Shown here one piece after another: positions 9,627 through 21,050 of a DNA stretch of 64,000 bases. Position 1 is the first letter of the stretch. Every line of letters begins with the position of its first letter. Made by a program: the position numbers and the translations under genes. Source of the DNA: Daphnia pulex (lineage: Eukaryota; Arthropoda; Branchiopoda; Diplostraca; Daphniidae). The stretch is from the NCBI RefSeq assembly GCF_021134715.1, contig NC_060018.1:9999501-10063500 (forward strand), read 5' to 3'. The notes beneath the pieces were generated by a model. That model saw nothing but the letters and a program-made list of their open reading frames with translations. It was not told the DNA's origin and ran no database searches.

Positions 9627-11400
9627 CTATTTTTTTTAAATAGAATCCTTAAAAAGGACCCACAGAGGGGATTATCCAGCGCCACAAGGAGGACGATCAA
9701 AAACTGTTGAACAAATTTATATTAATTGATGTCTTTTTCATAATTTTTTTTTTCATTTTAATTTTTCCTACTTCCATCCAAATGGCCATTGATTTTTCTC
9801 CTTCTCATCTCAGTTGAGGGAACGTAGGTATCTGTGGAGATTGGTTCAACCTTGAGGAAGATCTTCAAGGGAACCTTGAGAAGTTCCTCCTTCCCCTCCT
9901 CCTTTTTTTAAAATTCAGTTCAATTTCATATTCTCAATTAAAGTCAAACAATTTAAACTCAATACATTTAGAAAACCAGAAATTGTGTTTCTGGAAAAAA
10001 ATCCATGTATCTTACATAGAAAAAATTATTTTTTGTCACTCTGTTTGTCACCATCATGAGGTCTTCTGATTGGTTGGTACAACAACCATCACCCGCTGGC
10101 AGTTTGAAATTCAAATTTTGTGCCAAAGTAATGTTATGAAAATAAAGTGTGGTATCCCAACTTTTATTGAAAGCGAGAATCGGAGAGATATTCTATTTAC
10201 GACACGTCATCGATATTGAAATTCCGTGTGGAGGCATGTCAGATTATCAATTTTTATTACCTGAAAATGCATACAGGAAATGCTTGTCAAACTCAATATA
10301 ACAATATCAGGATTGTTTAATAGTCCACAGAACAGTATTCGGCTGCGAATGAAAAAAATGCGCATTAACAATAGAATACATAAAGTTCATGATAATTAAA
10401 TTAAAACGCGTTTTCATAGATGACCGGATAATACGAAAAACTGGAATAAACGTGGAAAATTGAACGCCTGCCAGACGGCGCTATTTGATTGGTACACGAC
10501 AGTCACGTGACGGCCAGAGAAAAACGTGAGTTCGTGAATGAGATGAGCAACTATCCAGAAGATTCTACAACGATGATTTGCGCGCCACCTAACGATGAGC
10601 TCTTGGTAGCCCGGGGAATCTTCCCGGGCCTTCATATGTAACACCAGCGAGTAAAACTCTACCGCTAGGTGGCAGGTCGATCGGATACCCCCAACCAAGT
10701 GGCTCATCTCTCTGGCTCTAGTGAGACGAACCGACCAATGAGAGCCTTACGGGTGTTATCCATCTTCCCATTTACGAAGGGAGCTCTCATCTGAGAGCCT
10801 AGGGCAATAAAGGGGTTAATAGCGGCGAAAGGAAACAGATGAAGCTCCACCCCCAAGGTAGAAATGGACGAAAAAGACGCTAGTTTTCGCAAGAAACCTT
10901 AAAATTAAAATAATTAAATCAGACAAACGAGAAATAACACCTCTTTCATTGTTATACATAGCATAAATCAATATCTCCTCTATATAATTATGAAAACGGC
11001 TTGTGAAAATTTTCGCAGCCGGGGAAGATATTGATTTTTAAAGAGGGTATCAAAACTTTATCCTTAAATTAGTAACCTTAAACTAAATATATTTAAAAAA
11101 TAAAGTAAACCAAAAGATAGCCCGTGAAAATGTGAATAAAACTATGTATTTTAAAAAATTAGATTATCAAAAAATGGGTCTATAAATTAAGAAAAACAAA
11201 AAACGCACGGAAAAAGTGGACTACGGCAAAATGAAAAAAGTCAATTTTCGTTTCGCTGTATTTTAAAAACTAATTGTCCAGAATGGGAAAAATTTTCGGC
11301 TGGATTGACCCTACTGGCCTACTCTCGTGAAACTCTGTGCGTCGAGTTGGTCTATTTGCTGGGAACAGCATACAAACAAAACCTTCAAGCCTTAGGCAAC
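9627..11400. other. no gene seen; short hairpins
   Basis: Contains imperfect palindromes, for example around GAAGATCTTC near 9857-9866 and a CCCGGGG/CCCGGG hairpin near 10610-10630. The stretch 10400-10890 is less AT-rich and has minus-strand open frames of 97 and 62 codons with no recognisable domain. It could be an old regulatory region or repeat. Confidence 0.35.
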
Positions 11401-11401
11401 G

Positions 11402-11794
11402 TTCACGTAATACGTAGTAAAAATGGGGAAGGAGTTCAGCATTATCACTTGTAGTAATGTGGGGGAGGGGATTTCGACGGTTTGATACGTAGTAAATTGA
11501 AAAAAATTAATTCTAAATTTAAAAATATAAAAATACATTATTTTAGAAAAAAAAATTATTTCTTGCTCATTGATTTTAATTTTTCAATGCTGCATTGCTT
11601 CTCTTGTTTATAATTTTTTTTCTTTCGGTGTTGTTTCCTAAAGGAATTGAGTTAAAAAATGTATTAATATTTTAGGGGTGTCATCATGTGAACTACAACG
11701 TAGTTTTAGGGAAGGATGGTCAGCATAGTACTTATATCTACTACGGCGGGAGGGGGTCGACATACAGTAAAAACCATACTACGTAGTATGTGAA
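11402..11794. mobile_element. MITE-like element with TACGTAGTA termini
   Basis: The left end TTCACGTAATACGTAGTA and the reverse complement of the right end (TTTCACATACTACGTAGTA) agree over about 17 bases with two differences. They enclose about 390 bp with no coding capacity. The right end also contains the perfect palindrome CATACTACGTAGTATG. The size and structure fit a miniature inverted-repeat transposable element. I see no convincing target-site duplication, so family and exact ends are uncertain. Confidence 0.45.
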
Positions 11795-11861
11795 AGTCAA
11801 GCCTTTATTGTATGCCTCCGTCTTTTGATTTCAAAAACCACAAATATTCCTTCGAGTTGTG

Positions 11862-12301
11862 TGTAATGCCCCGCGGAGCCAACTTGCCCCGCGGTGTCTA
11901 CTAGCCCCGCCCCTCCAACGATGGCCACCACCTCCGCCTACGTCACAGCCGTGACGTCAACACCAGCAGCCCACGTCACCCCCCGTGACTCATACCGGAA
12001 TGCCATCCACCGGAACCGCCGACGCTGCACGCTGACTCGGTGGTCAGCTCGGAATACCGGCCCAGCTCAACCAGCCCGCTGGTCCAGCTCAACCAAGGCG
12101 CTGGTCCAGCTCAACCAAGAAGATGATCCAGCGGGATCACTTTCGGCCTCGATCAAGCTCCCTATATAATCTGTATGTATCACTATGTGTCGCTCTCTCT
12201 GCTGTACTCCCCCTTTGTTGATAGGACACGCAATACAAGCGCTTACCCTTTGCTACTCATCTCCGCGTACTCTCTGTAAGCACCCCAGACCGGGCCTTAC
12301 A
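11862..12301 (+). mobile_element. gypsy-type LTR (5' LTR)
   Basis: A 440-bp GC-richer block starts TGTAAT and ends CTTACA, the same terminal pattern as the LTR at 45.3-45.7 kb. A TATATAA box lies at 12163-12169, followed by a CT-rich region and AATACA. Gypsy gag- and pol-like remnants follow on the same strand, so this is the 5' LTR of that element. No matching 3' LTR is seen. Confidence 0.6.
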
Positions 12302-12333
12302 TGTGATATAAGAAATGATAGATTTTCTTTAGC

Positions 12334-12785
12334 ATGGCGAAAAAGATTGGTTATGAGAGCTGCGTGATTTTGCCAGAAAGTGAAAATTCGCCACGGACTG
12401 TTGCCTTAATTGCAAGCCGACCAGGATCCTTGGCCAAGTTGTGTCAGTACGTGAGAAGCTCCTTGAACAAGGGGCGACTTCAAGCATTAGCTATCCACCA
12501 CACGGACGAAGCTTCCAAGAAGCTGTCGAAGAATCTCAAGCATGGTGATGCAGCAGCCATTCAAGCTACCATGCCTTCATACAAGAGAGGAAAACTACCT
12601 CCCAGCGCTCAACAGCGTGATAAATATAGACCAGCAAGAACGATAAGATGGCCGAAACAAAGTTACTCATCGACTTCAGAGATGGCTGCTGGAATTGTGG
12701 TGCACGAACGCGTTGTAAGCAGTTACAATACTGTCCCCAAAATTTGACAACTGCGGCCACCCTAACCATAATGCAAAAGCAGTAT
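12334..12785 (+). pseudogene. gypsy gag remnant with knuckle relic
   Basis: Downstream of the LTR, an open frame of 137 codons (12334-12747) is basic and Ser/Lys-rich (HHTDEASKKLSKNLKHGD). In another frame at about 12738-12775 a relic DNCGHPNHNAKAV resembles a CCHC knuckle that has lost its first and last Cys. The position between LTR and reverse transcriptase remnant makes gag the natural reading, but the main frame itself has no signature I recognise. Confidence 0.35.
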
Positions 12786-13480
12786 AACCAGGATTATCAT
12801 AGTGACTAAGCAGAAAACAGATTAGTTTTAGATGAGAAATTTAGTCTATTTTCCAGTTAAAACTAATAACAATCAACAACAGTCCAAGCTCACGCATTAC
12901 CGCATTGCAGTCTCCAGTGCCCAGGACGTCACAGCGCAACCCGAACCAATCATATAACCACGGCCGTTTGCACCTGGCCATGCTTCTCTGCATTCCAGAA
13001 GCAACACATACACCCGTACACTCTCTGAGCATGATTGGTGGCATTCCAGGACAAGACATTACACATAAGACGATATACACGACAACTTATACCTACCACG
13101 ACCAGGGATTCGGAAAGGGAAAAGCACCAAGCTCAGTCCGTCCAGGTCGGCGTACTCCCCGAAACGAGCGCAAACCTTGACGTCATTCCGGAGGCGCTTT
13201 ATGTTCAAAAGTTCCGCAGTGAGTCATTACCGCAGGGCATCTAGCCCGTCAATGCTATTAGCAGCAACATCGTCAGCATCGGGATTTCTTACGCCTCCAT
13301 TGATGAAGATCAAGTTCACCGGCCAGTGTGACCACACCAATTCACGTTTAATTCTGATTTTATCCCGCTGATGAGTGAGAGTTCGAAGTTTTTTTAAGCC
13401 CGACGATTTTTAACGGCCAGTGCCGGCCAATGGCTGGACCGGTCTTTTTCATTTGAATTTCGACGCTCAACCATTGGCGA
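12786..13480 (+). other. gypsy interior, decayed
   Basis: Open frames here (for example 12905-13180 and 13035-13244) are Ser/Thr/Arg-rich and show no protease or other motif. By position this is the gag-pol junction region of the gypsy remnant. Confidence 0.3.
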
Positions 13481-13483
13481 TGA

Positions 13484-13980
13484 GAGGATTCCACCCAGTG
13501 TCAGTACCTCTCCTGCTAAAGGTGAAAGCCGAACTTGACGCCTTGGGTGAGGCCAAAATCATCCCCTGAGTGATTAAGCCAACAGCTGGATACAGTGCCC
13601 CTTTTTAGTTACGTTAACGGACAATTTTTGTTAGAATTCTGAATTCAAGCAAACCATCCACGAATTCCCATGGCTCCATTCAATCACCGACATCCGGTCT
13701 TGTTTTGGATTGTGCAAAAAGGTTGGTCATTTCTCCGACCAGCTGTCAGCGGCATTGGACCCTTAATCTCCGCTACTGAAGACAGAATACACCTGGAGGT
13801 GGGTGCAATGGCCCGATGACGCATTCAACGAGGAAAGAATTCTTCTCTCGACGGTCAGTAATTTGGCCTTTTATGATCCGTCACGGCCCACCAGCCCCAC
13901 ACGAGAACGCGTCTAGGCTCAACGGTCACGTGTTTTTATTAAACCAGCTCGACGTTGCATACTTTGCGCGATTGTAATTG
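13484..13980 (+). pseudogene. gypsy reverse transcriptase/RNase H remnant
   Basis: The left part reads PLLLKVKAELDALGEAKIIP and then IKPTAGYSAPF, the start of a Ty3/gypsy reverse transcriptase (PLLPKVKAEL...GVI...PT). The catalytic palm with the YxDD box is missing. The sequence jumps to SITDIRSCFGLCKKVGHFS, DPL, DDAFNEERILLSTV, AFYDPSRPT and SRLNGHVFLLNQLD. These are the connection segment and the beginning of RNase H, spread over several frames. An internal deletion plus multiple frame changes make this a dead pol fragment. Family assignment rests on this motif order. Confidence 0.72.
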
Positions 13981-13989
13981 CAAGGATCA

Positions 13990-15700
13990 TACGAAAATCC
14001 TGTGGAGCAGATGCAAACAAAATATATTTAAAAAATATCTTGTAAAGGCTAAATCACACTAATGCACCTGTCTGATGAACTTACCTAATAAATGTTGTCT
14101 TAAAATAATTAATGCGGAGTAGAGGAGAGTGGGGGTGTGTTACAGTTGTACAATTTACAATTGTATGTGTACAATGTATACAAGATTTTATTCCGAATCC
14201 TTATTGCTCTATGACTCATTTGTGCGACAGAATGGCGAAATATGGAAAAGCTAAAATGCTTATAGCGCTCAACTCTGCCTTGGACCAGTAAATAGATTAG
14301 AAATGAGTCAAGATTATAAAAATATTAATTTATGTCTTTTGTTCACAGTTTAACTTTTTGGTTCATCCCAGATGAGCCAATCGCTTGTATACTGAATGAA
14401 CAATTTCTCAAAATTACGTGTTGGAGCAGTACATTATTGTCACGCCAAGCAGCGAAGAAAACGAACATCAAACCAGCTACTTCGTAAGGCCAGTTCCAAT
14501 AGTTGAATCTAGCCTTGATGATGCTTTGGAATGTGACATAACAAACTCTGGAACTGGGGGTTTGGAATACCATGAAGCACTGGGGCAAATTTTATAAGTA
14601 AAATTTGACAAAAAACAAGTGAACTATTAATGATTTTAGATAAATTTCATAGAATGTCACGCTCTTTGTTTGATCCAACTGGGAGTCAATCACCGTGAAA
14701 AATATCAAACGAGATGATCAAGTTTTGTGGCGTTGCAAATTTTTGCCAAACAAGATGATTGTCCAGCAATTGCAATACAGCGTACTGGTCATATTTATCA
14801 CACTGTGAAGAATACACCTGCAAAAATAAGAAACATAAAAAATTAGACTGACAATGTTAAATGACCGTGTGAAACAACATTGTAAAGCTAATCATGTGTA
14901 TCTTTAGAATTAATTGTTGAGCCATGTTTGTTGAGCGGCTGACAGAAGCCTTGTAAAAACTTCGAAAAAGAATGAAGCAGGTTAATTTCTATTTCAAAAC
15001 AGATAACATGTTTAGCATGGTTGCCTTTGAAAAAACTAACTATAGCAAAATCCCTAATTCTAATTGGCAATAAAACTAACAAGCAATGGGGTATGAAGAA
15101 TTCCAGCGTTCCAAGACAAAACGTCGGTTTTTATTGTTCCTGGTCGTGCGTTTTGTTTAATGACGAAGTTGATTTGGCTGGAACAGAAATATTTCGGCCA
15201 CTGGTGCTGCTCGGCTGTTATTGAATTCGCGAACTGTTCGAGACACGCTGCTGACCTTGCGATTGGGCAGAAAAATTGAGGAGTTCTGCAGGAAATTCTG
15301 CTCTCCTTTTCTAATCAATTCCAACACGAATTTGTAATTTAAATTGACATCTGTGTCTACATAGGCATACAAATTACGCGGAAGATCGAATCATTTTCTT
15401 TTGTCAATTTGAAATTGAATATTTAGTTATCAGGTGTAGATGCACCATACTGTATGAAAGTAACCCCCCCCCCAAATAAAAAAATATATATATCCATATA
15501 TATAATATATATGATGTATATGATTTCATCATGCTTAAACTCGTTCGTCTATACCTCTTCTTTACAAATTAGACCTTCCAATGAGTGAAAAAGAGTCAAA
15601 GACTAAGTAGTGTACAGCAAATTTGAATTCATTTTTACATATTTCAACGTAGGATAAGATTGTAAGATTACCATATGTTAACTTCTCTCTCTCTCTATCT
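13990..15700. other. no gene seen; AT simple repeats
   Basis: Mostly AT-rich. A C run (about 15464-15473) is followed by TA-rich simple repeats at 15479-15515. The block 15070-15340 is less biased and has minus-strand open frames without recognisable motifs. Confidence 0.4.
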
Positions 15701-15762
15701 TACATTTCAACAGTCAGAATTTGGAATGCCTATACAGACAGCGATTTAGTGGATAGCAATTT

Positions 15763-16134
15763 TTACGAGGTAAACAGAGAAACAGCGGAAAACTGAATGT
15801 CTGGGGACGTAAGATCCAGTACAACAGAAAATGCGGAGCAAGGAAGTAGCCAGTTTGCTGCAAAAGTGCTTGGGAAAAAAACACTAATAGCCGCACGAGT
15901 GTGAACCACCGCATTGGTGGCAACTGGCCCACAGATCACGGTATCTTTAATTAAGTGAGACGCATCGGACAGCAAAGCTTTGGTACTCTCGTGATGATAA
16001 CAGGCGTTAGGTAAAGTAACCGCTTTTGGATTATGGGCACAATCGGTCTCTGGCTGAAGGCACTGGTCTGGGAAAGGAAAATCGATATGATGAACTGGAT
16101 AAGCTGTAAAATCTTGAATATCCTCAGAAGGCAT
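15763..16134 (-). CDS. unrecognised 123-codon frame
   Basis: An uninterrupted minus-strand ATG frame with balanced composition (for example FPFPDQCLQPETDCAHN and KDTVICGPVATNAVVHTR), several Cys/His residues and a hydrophobic C-terminal half. It lies in otherwise non-coding DNA, with no visible splice partners and no family I recognise. It may be a chance frame or the relic of an exon. Confidence 0.22.
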   Translation of the reverse strand: MPSEDIQDFTAYPVHHIDFPFPDQCLQPETDCAHNPKAVTLPNACYHHESTKALLSDASHLIKDTVICGPVATNAVVHTRAAISVFFPSTFAANWLLPCSAFSVVLDLTSPDIQFSAVSLFTS

Positions 16135-16249
16135 CTTTTGAACATTATTAACTGGCCATTATTTTACATTCCTTCGTGGACAAAAAAATCTCGTGAAAGT
16201 CTTTCGAGACCAGCGATCCGCCACTTTTCCTTGTCATCTCATTGATATT

Positions 16250-18330
16250 TTTTAAACAACTTGTGTGATTCAATATTTTTGGGTTTTGCTACTTTTCTCC
16301 AGCAGTTTAGTCTCCATTTCCCTAAATCAATTTAGTTGTCAAATTAATTAATTATCCTTTTTTTGTGCATACTAATGGCTTTTGATTTTTGTTTGCAGGA
16401 CTAGTCAGATCCAGTTCTGTGGCCGTTGCATTCAACCACGGATCAAACCGCTCAGCTCTGATATTATTTATCAAAATCATCTGTATTTTCATCTATATAC
16501 CGATAAATTTTTCGATTTTCATGACAGTTTCGCGCATCGTCAGTTAAAGGACTGTTGTTATCCATTGTGTAACTAACTGTACAGTAAAACTTTTCTTTCC
16601 CTTTTCTGAATTTGTCAAAGACTCGGTTTTGGTTTGCCAGGCGGACGGCAGCCGGCAACGTCCGCGAGTTTCGACTATCACTTTTTCAACTGCGGTAGCC
16701 GCAATGGTTGGTTACTTCTCACAGTTTCCGTATTGAGTTTTAAAACGCAAATCAGCCGAGCATCCAGCAATCACCGAAATTGTTTTCTCATTTTCCCATC
16801 AAAAGATCCAGAAACACTATTAAGGTTGCGAAGCCAACTTCTCGTTGTTCAGACAATTTCCAAAATATCTACCTAACGAACTTGCACAAACTTTTAAACT
16901 ATGTGTGTCTGTGTGTATATTTCGTTTTGAGTGTGACAAAACACATATTTCGAGTGCAGGAGGAATTTCTTTTATTATCGATAGTGTATTGAGTATTGAG
17001 GCACTTGGGAAGCTTCTAGCAGTGGAATTCTTTTCTGTTTTGCCAAAATAAGTAAACGGCTAGGGAAAAGAAGAAACTTTGACGTCATGTTAAAACAAAG
17101 TTGTGTAATTTCTAGTGATCAAGGAAATTGAACACAACACACACAAGGTATATTGAATCCAACATTCCCCACCGTTTTTTAAATTCTCTATGTACACGAG
17201 ACGAAGAAATGGAATCGTTTTCACTCTAAGCAATATCCGCACCAAATTATTCGTTTTTTTTTTTCATTTGTCCCTAGTAGAGAGTTCGATGTTGAATGAG
17301 TTCTTCTGTTTTTAACAAACACAAAGAAATTATGCCTCTATCAATTTTTTTATCGGCAATCTGCTCTGAACGAGGATTATTTTTTTTTAACTACAGTGTC
17401 GTACAGCGTTTGTTGAATCAAGACGGGGCTTGTCAGTTGAATCAAGACATTTTTGCATATTATATCGGGGATTACGACGACAATAGTTACAGCTTTGTAG
17501 AGATGGAGGAGACTGTTAGGGCATACATCATCATGCATTAATTAAAATAGAAGGGGGGGGAGGAGGAGGTTCTTTTGATACGTGGTGCGGGCTCGTTCTC
17601 CGACAACGATTTGACTATTTGATCTCCACGAAAAACAGCCCTGCTCACAGTTTTACAAAGATACTAATCACGTAATCAAATGAAAATGAGTAGGGAAATC
17701 TCAAAATATGTGAAACAGATAGACAGATGGAGACATTCATGTTGTTGCTTACGTTTACCAGTCAATATTTGATTTTAGATTTGCAATCTGTCGTTTTTTA
17801 ACAGGGACGCAGTTCGTTGCAGTTCAGTTGCATTTCTGATGCAGAGCAGCCCTCCAATGGATGAGTCACGTGATGCAATGCTTCCAAATGGATTTTGACC
17901 CCATAATCTCTTCTAGCACTCATGCACCGAAAATCTCTCTACAACTGTTGATACTACAAAAGGTAGGACTGATTTCCATGACATTTTTTTCGTCATTTCA
18001 AAGATATGTAAAGAGACCGGAAAAGTATCGAATATTTCTGACTGTTCATTGTGGGTGGGTTATACCGAGGCTATTGTCAATACTCGTCTAACACTCGAGG
18101 AGTGTTGTTTTTAACCTTCACTATAACGTACCTTATGTTGGCTGCAGAAGTTTGTGTTTGTACTGTTTACTATATGTCCTATCAACGTTTGTCTTTCTTC
18201 TTCTGAATGGACAGACAATGAAGTCTAGTCTTTCTCTCTTTCCAACTCTCTAGTAGTTGAGTCGCACTCTCGCCTTATCTCGTCCTAATTCTATTTCCTC
18301 ACTACAAACAAAGGTAATACACAGATTCCA
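16250..18330. other. no gene seen; probable copia LTR at right end
   Basis: AT-rich with only short frames. The last 200-250 bases before 18338 end in TTACAACA immediately before a copia-type primer site, so they probably include a copia LTR whose left end I cannot fix. Confidence 0.35.
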
Positions 18331-18338
18331 TTACAACA

Positions 18339-18356
18339 GGTTATGGGCCCAGAACG
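18339..18356 (+). other. copia-type primer binding site
   Basis: GGTTATGGGCCCAGA directly follows a CA-ending stretch. Drosophila copia uses this type of site, complementary to an internal (anticodon-side) part of initiator tRNA-Met, rather than the tRNA 3' end. It fits the copia gag that follows on the same strand. Confidence 0.6.
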
Positions 18357-18449
18357 TTTATCCGATTAGTTTCAATATAATATGTTTGTAAATCATCTTC
18401 ATGATCTGATGTGCAATTTATTCACCTTAAAATCTAGAAATTATCATAG

Positions 18450-19545
18450 CCGTGGTTGTTGGTGGTCATGGTACTGTCCTATACTGCAAAGAAAACGAGT
18501 CAAATTCCAAAGTTTACCGGCATCGATTTCATTTTTTGGAAAAGCAAGTGTACATTGTCGTTCAAGTACACATATTGGATGGAATACTCAATGGCACCAT
18601 TGAATGTCCAGCACAACTTCTGGATGATAACAATGCCCCTAAACTTAATGAAGATTGAAGACCAACTCAAGAAGCAGCTATTTTAGCCTGACATGATTTG
18701 GATCTAATAGTCAAAAATCTTATCTTCGGCACAACTGAAAAGGGTTGCTTGATTTTTTCTTTACTTATTTCATGGTAACAATATAAAAAAAATTTATATA
18801 TATTTTCCCAAATACAGGAGTTAGAAGAACCCTGTTGGATTGCACATCTTCCTCTATGATGTGGAATCGTTTGACTAATATAATATATGAACAATATAAG
18901 CAGAGCGCTCCAGAGAACAAACATGTTTTAATTGATCGCTTTTTTCGCTACGAGTACGAAGAAGGAAATGACGTCATGGCCCATGTCTCGACAAAAGAGA
19001 GCTTGGTCTATCAGCTTCGCAATATCGGCACTATTCTTGGTGAAGACCATTTAACTACCAAAGTGTTAATGACTCTTCCTGTAACATATGCAAATTTCCG
19101 AGAGACATGGGCTCTTTTGCCTTCTATTGAGCAAACAAAAGAGAAGTTGTAAGCAAAGCTTCTACTTGCTGAATCAATGTATGCCCATCGTGAATCTCAA
19201 AAACAAAAAGGACGTGACACAGCTTACAGCCTACTTACACAGCTCTACTTATCTCAAATCAACGTCGCTGTTTTAATATGGGAGACAATCTACAAAATGT
19301 TTGTTCTTTCTGTGGCTATAGTAATCATACATTTGCAAACTGTCGTAAACGCGAACGTGAGCACGGTGATTCCCAACAAGATAATTCCAATCAACGAACA
19401 AATCAAAACCGCGAATGCAATGCACTTATTGCGGTTACGCCAATCATGTTGTTACCGTTTGTCGAAAATACATTAGGGTGGAAAAAGAAAAGTCATCTGG
19501 CGATTCTACTGCTACGGGACGGACACGGACTACTACTGCTGCTCG
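18450..19545 (+). pseudogene. Ty1/copia gag with two CCHC knuckles
   Basis: Several frames together give a copia-type Gag. First comes an N-terminal FTGIDFIFWK segment, then ILDGILNGTIECP, both near 18500-18620. The UBN2-like core runs in an open frame at 18835-19152 (MMWNRLTNIIYEQYKQ, NKHVLIDRFFRYEYEEG, LMTLPVTYANF). After a TAA comes LLLAESMYAHRESQ. Two zinc knuckles follow in different frames: CSFCGYSNHTFANC near 19300 and CTYCGYANHVVTVC near 19420, both C-x2-C-x4-H-x4-C. Frameshifts and stops break it, and no protease, integrase or reverse transcriptase follows. A copia Gag would package the element RNA; this one cannot be made whole. Confidence 0.75.
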
Positions 19546-21050
19546 GGATTTTTTCCTGATTATTACAACGGAAAATACGATGGATTTCTTGTTATCTGTT
19601 TCCAATCATCATAGCGCCCTCGCCAACCAATGGGGAAAGGAAAAAGTTGATCTAGTCTGTATTGTCATCCGCATATTTGGCAAAAGACCCTTCCCAACCT
19701 GGGCTATTGTCTTGGTTCTCCCGTCTGATGCTTGATGGAATATTTTATTTGGATTGAACATTCCCAGCTGGATCCCCATATCATAAGCGAGATTTCTTCT
19801 TTTCCCTTTTCCGTCATTCGGATCTACCAAGAATGAATCGAATTGACAAGTAAAAAAGGAGGTAATACGTATAAACAGTGAAAGTTTCTCGTCAGATTCA
19901 TCTAAAAGCTCGGAACAAGTGTTGGAATACTATATAGAAAGAATGAAGAGAGAGAGAGAGAGAGAGAGAGAGAAGTAAAAATCATTGTATAGTTAGAGAG
20001 AGTAAAAGCCACAATCACACGGTCGGCGTCAATGTCATAGTTCTTCTTTTCTTTCTACATACCTGTTTTAGACCTGTTTATAAAATTGCCTTGATCTTTT
20101 TTCTCCTAAGAATTACTGCCAAAACAACTCCTTATATTTGTACATTCGAACTGGACACAATAATTTCCTAATTTTGTCTTTACGAGTTGATAGACATCCA
20201 ACGGGAAAAAGGATGTAATGAAAAATTTTTTGGAAAAAAGAGGGAGAAGGGATAATCTAGTGATAATTAAGGTATAATAGGAAACCGGCGACAGTTAAGA
20301 TAGTTGACAATCTTTTTCTGATTTTTGTAAATTAAGGCAAATACCAACTACAGATACATCAACAAAAGATTATCTATAACAGCCCTACATTATTTTTAAA
20401 ATTCCGCTTCAAATCGTGATAAAATGTCGCCAAACAATAGAGAACCCGAACTTGGATAACCTAAACTAGGTAAACACTAAACCTTTTTTAAGTAACTTTT
20501 AACATTTATAACAAAAATTTATTCAATTTCTAACTTTCGTATTTCTAGTGAATTGGAGACATATTACTGGTCTAGAAGAATATGGTTTCCTTGAAGCAAT
20601 GGAATAGAAAGCTACTGTAAAAAGAAAACAATTGAGCTTGTGGGTGTGAGTATTATGAGTTTTTCATGAATAATGATTTCATTCTTTATTGCTATTCTTG
20701 GTAATCCACTTCCGTTAGCTCGATGGTTATTGGACACTTTTTTCCAAACGTTTCTTTAACCTAAGCCAACATATCGAAATGGTGCAACCAAATGCCCGAA
20801 GTCGACCAGTAGTGACCATAATACTTGAAGGTCATCCAAACCTTTCCTTAAGCATTACCAACATCTTAGAGCTATTCAACTTCACAATAAGGGAGTTCAA
20901 GGTTGTTACTAATCGATTGAAATCAAATAACGTAAAAGAATCGGAGCGGAAAAATACGGTGACTAATGCACGAATGGTGCGTTCAACGCAGAAAACAGCC
21001 AGACTTTGACGTCACTGGCCAATACCACCGACAATTCAGATTAATCCGGC
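19546..21050. other. no gene seen; (GA)n microsatellite
   Basis: Holds a GA dinucleotide repeat at about 19947-19973 and AT-rich sequence. The frame at 20779-21009 has no recognisable motif. Confidence 0.4.

Noticed and set aside
13177..13371. Short frames between gypsy gag and pol remnants as separate genes
   Set aside because: No motif; position is better explained as decayed retrotransposon interior.
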